Assembly: GCA_902764825.1 (NCBI GenBank)
Contig: CACWXL010000001.1
Coordinates: forward strand, 452,843-516,842
Source of the DNA: Oscillospiraceae bacterium
Lineage (GTDB): Bacteria; Bacillota; Clostridia; Saccharofermentanales; Saccharofermentanaceae
Length of the DNA: 64,000 nt
Reading direction: 5' to 3'
The notes under the pieces were generated by a model, which saw nothing but the letters and a program-made list of their open reading frames with translations, was not told the DNA's origin and searched no databases. This document shows, one piece after another, positions 48,623 to 58,654 of the stretch. The translations under genes were made by a program, and so were the position numbers. The stretch's first letter is position 1, and each line of letters begins with the position of its first letter.

Positions 48623-48913
<291 letters not shown>

Positions 48914-48949
48914 CTAGCCTCCTATATGTTTATAGATAAGTTTTTCTGT

Positions 48950-49852
48950 TTATGCGCTTTCACGCTTGTTAACATTCATAACAGCAGCACGTGCCGCTTT
49001 GCGTTCTTCACGCTTCTTTTTCCTCGCCGCATATTCTTCGGCAGGGAAACCGCCTGAAATGTATAACATCGTCAGCATTGCAAAGATAAATGCCTGAAGT
49101 CCGCCGCTGAAAAGGTCGAAATAAAGTGACAGCACAGCAGGGATACCGATCCTCAGATACGGGAAATCCGCAAGCGCTCCCGGAAGGAATGAGAAGATCG
49201 TTTTCGAAAGACCTGAAAGGCCGACAGCCACCAAGAGCGATATGATCGAACCTGACAACACGTTTCCGTAGTGACGGAATGCCATCGACACAGGAGTTGC
49301 AAATTCGCTGATGATATTAAGCGGTGCAAGGAGCGGGACAGGCTGGCCGAAGCTCTTAAGATAGATCCAGGGACCCGCCTTCATCTTATAGTAAGTGATA
49401 AGGAAGAATACCAGGATAGCCCATCCGGCAGTTATATTGATGTCAGACGTCGGCGGGAAAAGACCGATCAGGGATGACAGGCTCGAAAAAGCTGACAATC
49501 CCAGAACAGCCGCAACAAAAGGAGCAAAGCCTTCAAAGAATTCGCCCATGTTGGTCTTTACAAGGTTCGTGGTCTTCTCGACGATCCATTCGGCCAAAAG
49601 CTGCCTTACTGAAACATTGCGTGTCTTAAGACCTGATGTAAGAAAAAGGCACAGGAACAGGATTCCCAGCATTACGCACCAGGAATTGACCTGCGATTCG
49701 GTTATGGGAAGGTCCTGGATCGGAAGCTTTACCGTAAAGAATACGTGTGCACCGGTAATGTCGATGCCCTCCGATGCAGGAACGAACAATATCTTGACAA
49801 CTATCGCAGCTGCAAAAGATAAGACAGACAGCAAAAGGAAAATGATGCTCAT
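48950..49852 (-). CDS. atpB: ATP synthase F0 a subunit
   Basis: The 300-residue ion-channel subunit. The stator arginine region is seen in the helix GTP-like segment EFATPVSMAFRHYGNVLSG near residue 190, where the conserved arginine that faces the c ring lies. Five or six helices are present; the C-terminal 25 residues are basic. Its start overlaps the atpI-like stop by four bases. Confidence 0.95.
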   Translation of the reverse strand: MSIIFLLLSVLSFAAAIVVKILFVPASEGIDITGAHVFFTVKLPIQDLPITESQVNSWCVMLGILFLCLFLTSGLKTRNVSVRQLLAEWIVEKTTNLVKTNMGEFFEGFAPFVAAVLGLSAFSSLSSLIGLFPPTSDINITAGWAILVFFLITYYKMKAGPWIYLKSFGQPVPLLAPLNIISEFATPVSMAFRHYGNVLSGSIISLLVAVGLSGLSKTIFSFLPGALADFPYLRIGIPAVLSLYFDLFSGGLQAFIFAMLTMLYISGGFPAEEYAARKKKREERKAARAAVMNVNKRESA

Positions 49853-50301
49853 TCTTCATCCCCTCCTGCTGTTTCAGTATTCTCATCAGTTACAACTTCA
49901 CCGCTCTTAGCCTGCTTTTTCTTATCCTTGTTGAAAACCGCACGGAGATAAACTCCAAATGTCGCAAAGAGCAGGGATATGATAGTGGCAATAACATTAA
50001 ACACGCTCTGGAATATAAGGGATATTGCCAAAAGGACAATGATCAGGGCAAATCTTATGGCATGGGATGCCTTCATGATCTCCTTGGCCTTCTTTTCACC
50101 GGAAGATACCGCCTTTTGTACGCTGAGGCCCAGGAAAAAGAAATTGAGGACGCCGATTACCCCGCCTAAGAGATTTCCGAAAAGCACGCTAAGATCCCAT
50201 CTGCCGATGATAAGAAATACTGACTGCATCAGCATGCTTAAGACAAGAGTAACCGCGCCGACAAACAGCGTCTCTTTCTTAACTGTAGGATCGATCTTCA
50301 T
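49849..50301 (-). CDS. atpI: AtpI-like protein, first gene of the ATP synthase operon
   Basis: A 150-residue protein with four helices and a charged C-terminal tail (KDKKKQAKSGEVVTDENTE). It is in the position of AtpI, which helps assemble the c ring or supplies magnesium in other bacteria. Sequence similarity to the family is weak by eye (GNLLGGVIGVLNFFFLGLSV), so position counts most. A TATAAT box lies about 50 bases upstream. Confidence 0.75.
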   Translation of the reverse strand: MKIDPTVKKETLFVGAVTLVLSMLMQSVFLIIGRWDLSVLFGNLLGGVIGVLNFFFLGLSVQKAVSSGEKKAKEIMKASHAIRFALIIVLLAISLIFQSVFNVIATIISLLFATFGVYLRAVFNKDKKKQAKSGEVVTDENTETAGGDEE

Positions 50302-50348
50302 GATCTTGCCCGTATCCCTTTCGCGTCTAAAATTCCTGTACGAATGAA

Positions 50349-50354
50349 ATTATA
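50349..50354 (-). promoter_or_regulatory. Candidate -10 element of the ATP synthase operon
   Basis: TATAAT on the minus strand, 48 bases before the atpI-like start, with no convincing -35. The rest of the gap 50302-50538 shows no other feature I can support. Confidence 0.35.
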
Positions 50355-50538
50355 TCACTCGGACAACATCGATTTTTACAGACACGAGGACGCGTTTGCC
50401 CAAAATAAGGGCATTAATCTGAGCCTGACTAATGCAACTTTATTAAAATAATCCGGTGGTCAGACAAGTGCTCAGGAAGCAAATACTTTTTTCGTATCTG
50501 ATTAAGAGTTTTTAGGTATGAAAAAGGAGGCCGCAAAG

Positions 50539-52899
50539 TCAAACTCCGAGCCTTATATCAAACCCGACCTCTGAAGAAAGCCCCTGGTCAGGAAGACTTA
50601 TCTTAACAGCAGCCTTTCCTTCCTTCCCGATGCTCCTTACATAGACACCGCCCATGCCGCCGTTGATATCAGCCATAGACGGACCGAGCGCTTCGATTGG
50701 GCCTTTTACCTCAACAACAGCCTGCCTGTTGTAAAAAGGCATTACATTGCCGTATTCATCGGTGACCTTGATCCTGATCGCTGCGACATCGTAAGTGGAA
50801 TCTTCAATAAGCTCATTTGAAGACACATTAACTTCCAGGCAAAGCCTGTTCATCGAGGACTTGATAACGGTCTTTACGACTTTTCCGTTTACGATGCCTT
50901 CGAATTTGAACTTTGTGGCTTCACCGCCCCAGTTACCGATATATTTGCCAAAGAGAGAATATGCATCGTCGAACTTCATCTTGTATCTCGTCATGGCTTC
51001 GACCATGGTGAGCTTCATCTTCGCGGGCATGTTTTCCATTCCGTAAACAGCAGAGAAGTTCAGCGCGTCTTTGACGATCTTATTCTGCCTGTCGGAAAAG
51101 CCTTCCTTCTCCTTCATCTGGTCACCGATATAATCGTCTATCAGCATCGGAGGAGAGATGAGATTCTTGTAAGAAGAATCTTCACGGGTATATTCCTTGA
51201 TGAAAACATCGTTCTTATACATCTTCACGCTGTCGCAGTTTGAGAAGATATAGACTTCTCCCCTGTTTCCTGCAGGATGCTCGCCGATGTCCATGGAAGA
51301 ACTTACTTCAAGAACAGGCGCTAATTCCTTATTCTGGCTCGCATAAGCATATGCAGCGAGCTTGGGATTCCTGAACATATCGGTAACACCGTGGTAGCAC
51401 ACTCTGTCACCTGAACCGAAATCCTTATGCGTGTTGTAATCGAACATGCACCAGCCAAAGGACCCTAAGATGTCTTCGTTGCCCATTACGCTGTCGAGCA
51501 CATTGCAGTGCCTCAATGCGTGTTCCTGCCTGTGAAGCTCGGAATCAAACGCCTTGGTCGGGAACATGTGGCCGTTGTACTCACTGATGAAGTAGGGCTT
51601 GTTCATGTCAGACGTGACGTTTTTCTTCTGCTCGCATCCGGCTGTCTTTCCGTTATGGCTGAAATCGTTAAAGGCATATACATCTTCCAGGAGTGAACTC
51701 TTCTTGAGGTATCTGACACCTGAGGTCTGACGTGTGGGATCGAGATCGTGGGCTTCCTTATTCGTGCGGACATAGAGCTCGTCGCAGTCAACCGATTCAT
51801 TGATCCTTACGCCCCACAGGATTATCGAAGGATGGTTCCTGTACTGCGTGACCATTTCGCGCGTGTTGATGACAGCCTGTTCTTTCCATGCTTCATCACC
51901 GATATTCTGCCAGCCGGGGATCTCCGTAAATACGAGAAGTCCGATCTCATCGCATCTGTCTATGAAATGATGTGACTGCGGATAGTGGGATGTCCTTACG
52001 GCATTAAGTCCAAGTTCGTTCTTAAGGATATCGGCATCCATCCTCTGCATGGACTTCGGCATCGCATATCCGACGTAAGGCCAGCACTGGTGGCGGTTTA
52101 AGCCTCTGAGCTTGATCTTCACGCCGTTAAGATAGAATCCGTCAGTCTTGAATACCGCATCCCTGAAGCCGAACCTTGTCGTGAATGTATCTTCCTTATC
52201 TCCGTTTCTAAGCGTCATGGTAAGTTCATAGAGCTTAGGTTTTTCGAGCGACCAGAGCTCTGCTTCATTAACAGTTATCCGGGCATTCTTTTCGCACGGC
52301 TCGGCGAAAAGGACTTTGCCTGAAGATATGTCGGTGATCATGCAGACGAGCCCGCCTTCGCCTTCGATATCAGACTTTACCGTGACCATCTTGTCTGCGC
52401 CGGCGCTTACGAAAACATCCTTTATGTGATCCTTCTCTTTTACATCAAGATGGACCTCGCGATAGATGCCGCCGTATGTCATGTAATCGATAACGAACCC
52501 GAAAGGCGGAACATTCAGTGATTCACGGCTGTCGCACTTGACTGCGATCACGTTCTTTTCGCCGAATTTAAGATAATCTGAAATGTCGGCCGTAAAAGCC
52601 GTATAACCGCATGAATGTTTAGCGACAGATACTCCGTTGACAAAGACTTCCGCTTCGTGCGCGACTGCGTCAAAGGTAATGAATAATTTCTTATCCTTCC
52701 ACTCAGCAGGAACATCTATGGTCTTCCTGTAGCATGAGACCATCTGATATACGTGTTCATCGAAATAATTAAGCGGCGTGACATTAACGGTATGAGGGAT
52801 CCTAACAGATTCCATCCCGCCTTCTTCATAAGACGGCTTTACCATCTCTTCGTTAAATTCTTCAGCCCAAAGCCAGCCGTTATTGATATCGATCCTCAT
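50539..52899 (-). CDS. GH2-family beta-galactosidase
   Basis: A 786-residue glycoside hydrolase of family 2. The N-terminal sugar-binding and immunoglobulin-like domains (1-250) are followed by the TIM barrel, which holds the acid/base E368 in WGVRINESVD and the nucleophile E440 in PYFISEYNGH. Additional beta domains form the C-terminal 200 residues. There is no signal peptide, so it acts on imported sugars. The family also includes beta-glucuronidases and mannosidases, but the setting with alpha-galactosidase, a GPH symporter and galK-galT makes beta-galactosidase most likely. It is the last gene of the TetR-controlled operon. Confidence 0.85.
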   Translation of the reverse strand: MRIDINNGWLWAEEFNEEMVKPSYEEGGMESVRIPHTVNVTPLNYFDEHVYQMVSCYRKTIDVPAEWKDKKLFITFDAVAHEAEVFVNGVSVAKHSCGYTAFTADISDYLKFGEKNVIAVKCDSRESLNVPPFGFVIDYMTYGGIYREVHLDVKEKDHIKDVFVSAGADKMVTVKSDIEGEGGLVCMITDISSGKVLFAEPCEKNARITVNEAELWSLEKPKLYELTMTLRNGDKEDTFTTRFGFRDAVFKTDGFYLNGVKIKLRGLNRHQCWPYVGYAMPKSMQRMDADILKNELGLNAVRTSHYPQSHHFIDRCDEIGLLVFTEIPGWQNIGDEAWKEQAVINTREMVTQYRNHPSIILWGVRINESVDCDELYVRTNKEAHDLDPTRQTSGVRYLKKSSLLEDVYAFNDFSHNGKTAGCEQKKNVTSDMNKPYFISEYNGHMFPTKAFDSELHRQEHALRHCNVLDSVMGNEDILGSFGWCMFDYNTHKDFGSGDRVCYHGVTDMFRNPKLAAYAYASQNKELAPVLEVSSSMDIGEHPAGNRGEVYIFSNCDSVKMYKNDVFIKEYTREDSSYKNLISPPMLIDDYIGDQMKEKEGFSDRQNKIVKDALNFSAVYGMENMPAKMKLTMVEAMTRYKMKFDDAYSLFGKYIGNWGGEATKFKFEGIVNGKVVKTVIKSSMNRLCLEVNVSSNELIEDSTYDVAAIRIKVTDEYGNVMPFYNRQAVVEVKGPIEALGPSMADINGGMGGVYVRSIGKEGKAAVKISLPDQGLSSEVGFDIRLGV

Positions 52900-52920
52900 A
52901 TGTTCACACCCCGCTAAATG

Positions 52921-55335
52921 TCAGCCTGTCTTCTCTATGGTATATATCCTCGAACCGAAGTCGGGATAATATCTCATATTCTCATTATATCCGCCTGATG
53001 CAAAGGCGCTCCTCAAATGCACGCCCGCATACATCATGGCATCGCCGTACATATCGTGTTTCTCGGATTCAGCCTTCATCTTATAAAACTTCGCGATGAG
53101 CTTATGAAGGAATCCGTCCTGCTTGACGTGGATCGGGGCAACATAGTTTACAAGCCCTCCGAAATCACGAAGATCGAACTTCAGATCTCTTCCCTCCAGA
53201 TGATATTTATAATCCGGCTCAAGTCCTATGGGCTTTAACACGCACCACTGTGCATTTGCATGAGTTAAGATCTGCATCGTCATGGATACTGCTTTGGCCT
53301 TATCCTCCGATACCACAGTCCAGGATATCTCGTTGCCCGGAAGCGGCTCTAATGCGCTTATGCCCGGAGCGCCCAAGTCATCCCCGTCGCAGGACCTTGA
53401 ATCATTCATTGAAGATCCCCTGTAGAACCTTCCGAACTGCATGACTTCGCGCCATTTCTTATACATTGCTATCTGCGCTCTTACCGCTTCGATATCGTCC
53501 TTGCTCATGTCGCAGAGATTGCATTCATAACCTAATACGCCGAACGATGCGACATTAAAGCGCGTCTCAATAGGTGTTCGTCTTAATGTCTGGTGATTCG
53601 GACAGTCAGATACATGCGCCGTCACTGTCGACATCGGATAACCGTACGAGTAACCGTTCTGGATCTCAGATCTGCAGAGCGCATCCGTATCGTCGCTCGC
53701 CCAGATCTGCGGGAAGAAACTTAAGATGCCCAGGTCGAACCTGTTGCCGCCTGATGCGCAGCCTTCGAAAAGGATCTCCGGAAACTTCCCCGTAAGCTCC
53801 CTCATTACGCGGTAAAGTCCGAGCATATATCTGTGACAAACTTCTCCCTGGCGTTCAGCACGAATGGCCTTCGAGAAGATATCCGAGAAATTGCGGTTCA
53901 TGTCCCACTTAACATACGAGATATCTGCCGACGAGAACACATCGCTCATAGCCTTTATCAGGTAATCCTGGACTTCTTTATTGGAGAGGTCCAATACCAT
54001 CTGGTTCCTGCCTTCCGAATGTTTCTTGCCGGGTATCTCCATCGCCCATTCAGGATGCGCTCTGTAAAGCTCGCTGTTGCGGTTTACCATCTCAGGCTCT
54101 ACCCAGATGCCGAACTCAAGGCCGAGTTTGCGGACTTTGTCGCAGATGCCTTTTATGCCGTGTGGAAGTTTCTTCTTATTGGGATACCAGTCACCTAAAG
54201 AGGACGTATCGTCATTACGTTCGCCGAACCACCCGTCGTCCATGACAAAGAGTTCGATGCCGACGGTTCTTGCTTTTCGAGCAAGGCGGAGGAGCTTGGA
54301 TTCACTGATCTTGAAGTAGGAAGCTTCCCAGGAATTTAAGAGAACAGGCCGAAGTCTGTCCTTCCACGGACCGCGCAGGATATGCTTTGACACGAAGCCG
54401 TGCATCTGCCCGCTCATTCCGTTATATCCCGCAGAGGAATATGTCATGACCGCTTCAGGGGTCAGGAAGGACTCTCCTTTCGATAGTTTCCATTCAAAGC
54501 CTGTCGGATTAATGCCCGATAAGAACCTTACTTTGCCGAACGGGCTCTTCTCAACAGACTCATAGTGATTGCCGCTGTATACAAGATTGAAGCCGTAGAC
54601 GTCGCCGTATTCTTCTGTTGCTCCTCGCTTTGAGAGCATGACAAAAGGATTGGCACCGTTGGATGAATTGCCCGTAAATGAGGAATTCACAAGGCGCGCC
54701 GAAGATACTGACATATCAGTACGCTTCATCTCCCTTGCCCACGCACCGGTGAACGTGCTGAACACATAGTTGCCGGGATCAAAATCGATCTGACAGCTCA
54801 TGAGCTTTCTGATCCTGATGCCGCCATCGCCTTCGTTGATAAGGCGCGCTGTCCTCGTGATGACATCGGTGTCGGGATAAACGCAGTAGATAAGCTCGAG
54901 TTTTAAGGAATTTTCCTTGTCGGTCAGAGCGAGCGTTAACACTTCCGCGTCTTCGCCGTAGGATGAAGGAAGACCTTCCGTGCCTCCGTCCCTGCCCTTA
55001 CTCTCTGCGAAGCTCTCGAAAAGGAAATCCGAAGTCGTGCTGCCGTCGGAATTGACGACCTCAATGAACGCTTCCCTTACGTCACCCTTGCCGTAAGAAC
55101 TCATCTCAAGGCGCATGTCCTCTAAAGAGAAATTACCGTTCTCAGGTGAATAGACAGAAGTCGTGCCGGGAGCAAACTCGTGCTGCTCTGAAAGCCCGTC
55201 AGCATCATCCATATGGATCTTGCGTCCGTAATACAGATGCTCTATGTGACCCGTATCCAGGACCTTCATGGCATACGTCGTATGACCGGTATCAAGGATA
55301 AACAGAGGGTTCTTATCTCCTTTTACTGTGATCAT
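52921..55335 (-). CDS. GH36-family alpha-galactosidase
   Basis: An 804-residue intracellular alpha-galactosidase that releases galactose from melibiose, raffinose or stachyose. The N-terminal beta-sandwich is followed by the barrel with MDDGWFGERNDD near 365, WVEPEMVNRNSELY near 411, the nucleophile D478 in YVKWDMNRNF and the acid/base aspartate in WASDDTDALCR near 548. There is no signal peptide. It starts five bases after the symporter gene and is followed by the GH2 gene 21 bases on. Confidence 0.95.
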   Translation of the reverse strand: MITVKGDKNPLFILDTGHTTYAMKVLDTGHIEHLYYGRKIHMDDADGLSEQHEFAPGTTSVYSPENGNFSLEDMRLEMSSYGKGDVREAFIEVVNSDGSTTSDFLFESFAESKGRDGGTEGLPSSYGEDAEVLTLALTDKENSLKLELIYCVYPDTDVITRTARLINEGDGGIRIRKLMSCQIDFDPGNYVFSTFTGAWAREMKRTDMSVSSARLVNSSFTGNSSNGANPFVMLSKRGATEEYGDVYGFNLVYSGNHYESVEKSPFGKVRFLSGINPTGFEWKLSKGESFLTPEAVMTYSSAGYNGMSGQMHGFVSKHILRGPWKDRLRPVLLNSWEASYFKISESKLLRLARKARTVGIELFVMDDGWFGERNDDTSSLGDWYPNKKKLPHGIKGICDKVRKLGLEFGIWVEPEMVNRNSELYRAHPEWAMEIPGKKHSEGRNQMVLDLSNKEVQDYLIKAMSDVFSSADISYVKWDMNRNFSDIFSKAIRAERQGEVCHRYMLGLYRVMRELTGKFPEILFEGCASGGNRFDLGILSFFPQIWASDDTDALCRSEIQNGYSYGYPMSTVTAHVSDCPNHQTLRRTPIETRFNVASFGVLGYECNLCDMSKDDIEAVRAQIAMYKKWREVMQFGRFYRGSSMNDSRSCDGDDLGAPGISALEPLPGNEISWTVVSEDKAKAVSMTMQILTHANAQWCVLKPIGLEPDYKYHLEGRDLKFDLRDFGGLVNYVAPIHVKQDGFLHKLIAKFYKMKAESEKHDMYGDAMMYAGVHLRSAFASGGYNENMRYYPDFGSRIYTIEKTG

Positions 55336-55340
55336 GGCCT

Positions 55341-57155
55341 TTAGCTCCTTGATTTAAGCTCAGCTGTTATCTCTTCGATCTTCTTATCTGTCAGGATATA
55401 TTTTTTCTTAAAGATCATCAAGGCGATCACAAGGATAAATATAGGTGTAAGCGTCATTACCATTCTAAGGCCGAACACCGCGCTTGTATCGATCGTCTCA
55501 ACGACGTTGTTCTTAAGGTTAGATACTTTCTCCATGAGCACTGCAAGGTTCATCTCACTGTTGCTCTGTTCCTGGATCTTAAATACAGCAAGGCAGACGG
55601 ATGCGACGAGTGCCGCAATGCCGGATGCGAGCTTTACGACGAATGTCTGCATCGAGAAGATGACAGACTCGTCTCTTCTGCCGTTCTTAAGTTCACCGTA
55701 GTCGCATGTATTGGCGAGGAAGATCGTGCAGATTACATTGAGGATACCGACCGCGCCCATGATGAAGAATCCGGGTACGAAGAAAGGATATACGCTCTTT
55801 GTTCCGAGAAGTGACAGCGCAAGAAGGATGATGTAGCCGCCGACCGCAGAGAACACTCCGATGTAGAAGATCTTCATCGTGTCGAATGCTTTTCGAAGGA
55901 GCGGGAAAAGGATCATCATCGCAAGTATCTGCATAGCTCCTGCGAATGTATTGAACAGCGTGTAATTACCCTGCCAGTTGGAACCTGCGAGATCGTACTT
56001 GAAGAAATAGATCAGAAGGTTCGATGTGATATATGTCGCAGTGTTGAAAAGGACGATAGTGATAACGATCGTCATTGCCTGATCGTTGCCCAGAAGCGCT
56101 TTGAACATCTGCTTAACGGAAGGTGTCGCCATGTCAACGGAAGACTTCTCCTTGATGCAGAGGCATGTGACGGCGATGAAGACGATAAACAGTATTCCGA
56201 CGATAAGCGAGAAAAATTTAAAGCCGACTCTCTCAACTTCCAGAGTGGAATTCATCGTAAGATCCGCTTTGATGGTATCGCTTGAGGTGATCTTCTGATA
56301 AGCTTCGTGATCAACATAGAACACGAGTCCTGCCTCGCCTGAAGCCTCAGAATCCTTAACGAACTCGACCTTGGAAGAATCAGCGGTAATGCCGTTTGCC
56401 GTAAACTCATACTTCGTATTGGAATCATTGAATGAGTAGACATCTTCAAATGCCTTCTCTGAGCCGACTATGGTAACGGATACATCCTGTTTGTCAGCTG
56501 CATATTCAGTAACGTTCGATGTGGGATTACCGTCCTTGTCGAGCTCGATAACATATGTATTGATCTTTGTATCTGCCGTTGAGAACTGCTTGGTGATGTT
56601 GGAAGTGCTCTTTGCCGTAAGCGATGTTCCGATAGCAGTGACTGCCATAACAGTAAGGACTGTTACTAGTGCGGAGCCTACGCCTGCGCAGGAACGGCCC
56701 AATGCCGAGAGACCTTCTCTCTCCTTGCCGCTCTGTGTAAACGCGGGGATCATCGACCAGTACGGAATGTCCATCATGGTATAAGTTACGCCCCAGAGAA
56801 TGTAAGTTACGGCCGCATAAGCGATGAGGCCCTTACCGTCCAATGTCGGCGGAGCTGCGAACATCAGGAAGAGGACTACTGCATTCGTGATCGTACCGAT
56901 CATGAGCCATGGACGGAACTTGCCCCAGCGGGTCTTTGTTTTCGCGACCACGACGCCCATGATAGGATCGTTGAAGGCGTCGAAAACCCTGGCTACCAGC
57001 AAAATGATACCCATTGCGATCGCACTCGTCTTCAAAATGTCCTGGAAATAATAAAGGACATAAGAAGCCGAGAGCATGTAGACCATGTCTTTACCTACGG
57101 CGCCTATGCCGTAAGCGAATTTCTCTTTTCCGGTTAAACCTTTCTTAGTCTCCAT
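55341..57155 (-). CDS. GPH-family sugar:cation symporter with outside insertion
   Basis: A 604-residue transporter of the glycoside-pentoside-hexuronide family (MelB, LacS). The opening GKEKFAYGIGAVGKDMVYML and RVFDAFNDPIMGVVVAKTKT are typical, the latter carrying the two aspartates of the cation site, and GKFRPWLMIG follows. Family members have 12 helices in about 450-500 residues. Here about 130 extra residues, roughly 185-315, separate two helices and read as a soluble beta-rich domain (TYVIELDKDGNPTSN, VTIVGSEKAFEDVYSF). By position after an even number of helices it would lie outside the cell. It presumably imports alpha- and beta-galactosides for the two hydrolases. Confidence 0.9.
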   Translation of the reverse strand: METKKGLTGKEKFAYGIGAVGKDMVYMLSASYVLYYFQDILKTSAIAMGIILLVARVFDAFNDPIMGVVVAKTKTRWGKFRPWLMIGTITNAVVLFLMFAAPPTLDGKGLIAYAAVTYILWGVTYTMMDIPYWSMIPAFTQSGKEREGLSALGRSCAGVGSALVTVLTVMAVTAIGTSLTAKSTSNITKQFSTADTKINTYVIELDKDGNPTSNVTEYAADKQDVSVTIVGSEKAFEDVYSFNDSNTKYEFTANGITADSSKVEFVKDSEASGEAGLVFYVDHEAYQKITSSDTIKADLTMNSTLEVERVGFKFFSLIVGILFIVFIAVTCLCIKEKSSVDMATPSVKQMFKALLGNDQAMTIVITIVLFNTATYITSNLLIYFFKYDLAGSNWQGNYTLFNTFAGAMQILAMMILFPLLRKAFDTMKIFYIGVFSAVGGYIILLALSLLGTKSVYPFFVPGFFIMGAVGILNVICTIFLANTCDYGELKNGRRDESVIFSMQTFVVKLASGIAALVASVCLAVFKIQEQSNSEMNLAVLMEKVSNLKNNVVETIDTSAVFGLRMVMTLTPIFILVIALMIFKKKYILTDKKIEEITAELKSRS

Positions 57156-57172
57156 AACTTCTATCTCCTTTC

Positions 57173-58639
57173 TTATTTCTTCATTCCCATCGCGGTCTTA
57201 ACGACTTCGTATGCTCCGTCGTAGATCCCCAGGGACTTGTTCCTGATTATGTTTCCGCACATGTCTGATAAGAATGTATCGTCATCAATAAAGAGCCTTA
57301 ACATCTGCAGCGTGTGAGGGATATCCCTGCACTCAAGCGTACCGTCGCCGATCTCTGCCGAGTGGATCGCGCCCCACTGCTCGTGGCCTCCGATCCTTCT
57401 TATGAACAGCTTCGGAACGGGATAGAAAGCAAGTTCCGAAGGCTTGGTTACGAGCACATCGCAGGATCTCATCAGAAGGTTCGTCGCGTATACCGCTTCG
57501 AAGATGTTCTCGTGGCAGAAGAGATGGATCCCGTTGACGTCACCTTCTATTGCATCTTCGCAGAACTTTCTCGTACCGTTCCAGTCGTTGAAGTGAGTCT
57601 TGGCGACAGCTTCGATGCCGGGAACCATCTTCTTCAGATCCTCCCAGACATTTTTATAGTCACCGATATTTACGTAGAGCGCAGCCTTTCCGTTCTTTAT
57701 ATCAGGCATAAGGTCCTTTATTATCGCCGCGAAGATCTCTTTCTGGGCGCCGGCACCACCGATCGTAAGAAGGAATCTCATGGGCTTGCCTGATTCTTTC
57801 CTTGCGATCCTGCGCGCACAGTCATCTTCGATATTTGCTACGAGCTCATGGTCGATATAATGACCGACATACTTAAGGCTCCCTGAAGGCATCGGATTTA
57901 AGACCTTATCGCCGTCCATTCCGTTACAGATACGATAGCCCTGATATGCGTAATGAGTCTGGACAGTGTGGATGCTTCCTTCCGCAAAGTGCAGTGCCAT
58001 CGGCCAGTTGTCAGGAATGGCATTTACGACATTCCTCATCCCTGCGTGGATCGCAGCCTGGGCAGGCCATACGTGTGTTGCTACGACCGGAATGTCCTTG
58101 GGCACGTTCTTGTAAACAGGTGTCATGAGCTCTGCATTCTTCTGGTCTGCCGCATTATAGGAGAGCTTTCTGAAGCCTTCGTAGTTCAGAGGTTCCCAGA
58201 CGATCTTATTAAAGAGTTTGAACTTCTGTGACAGTCTCGAACCCATGGAATAAAGATCGTTCTGCGCGCTGATGACCTTAGTGCATGTCGTATCCTTATA
58301 TGAGTTAAGATCCATCCAGTAAGGAACATATCCAAGCGCATTTGCAGCAGACGCGATCGCCATTGAGATACGATAGTGACCGAATCCCATTCTGATGTTG
58401 CCTACTATAATGCCCTTCTCATTGTCAAAGCCTTCGGATGTGCCGTCAGATGCATCACCTACGGCGATGTTCTTTACGCCAAGCAAGTCTCCGATGTATT
58501 CATTTTCGATGACTCTGGCAGAATAGTTTCTTGCAGAATCATCGCCGAATTTCTTTGCATATTTCTTCTTTGAATTTACAGCCTTCCGGTAGACTGATCC
58601 GGGCTGGACATTTCCGAATATCACTTTAGATCTTTCCAT
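57173..58639 (-). CDS. GT-B-fold glycosyltransferase-like protein (MurG/MGDG synthase type)
   Basis: A 488-residue protein I cannot assign to a named enzyme. The segment GNIRMGFGHYRISMAIASAA near 80-100 resembles the glycine-rich donor or acceptor loop of MurG and diglucosyl-diacylglycerol synthases, FLLTIGGAGAQKEIF near 290 the start of the second Rossmann domain, and VLVTKPSELAFYPVPKLFI near 400 the nucleotide-sugar loop. There are no membrane helices. It sits between the TetR gene and the symporter in the galactoside operon, so it may build or break a galactose-containing glycan or glycolipid, or it may be a phosphorylase-like enzyme; both are inference. Confidence 0.7.
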   Translation of the reverse strand: MERSKVIFGNVQPGSVYRKAVNSKKKYAKKFGDDSARNYSARVIENEYIGDLLGVKNIAVGDASDGTSEGFDNEKGIIVGNIRMGFGHYRISMAIASAANALGYVPYWMDLNSYKDTTCTKVISAQNDLYSMGSRLSQKFKLFNKIVWEPLNYEGFRKLSYNAADQKNAELMTPVYKNVPKDIPVVATHVWPAQAAIHAGMRNVVNAIPDNWPMALHFAEGSIHTVQTHYAYQGYRICNGMDGDKVLNPMPSGSLKYVGHYIDHELVANIEDDCARRIARKESGKPMRFLLTIGGAGAQKEIFAAIIKDLMPDIKNGKAALYVNIGDYKNVWEDLKKMVPGIEAVAKTHFNDWNGTRKFCEDAIEGDVNGIHLFCHENIFEAVYATNLLMRSCDVLVTKPSELAFYPVPKLFIRRIGGHEQWGAIHSAEIGDGTLECRDIPHTLQMLRLFIDDDTFLSDMCGNIIRNKSLGIYDGAYEVVKTAMGMKK

Positions 58640-58654
58640 ATCTCTTCCTCCTCA

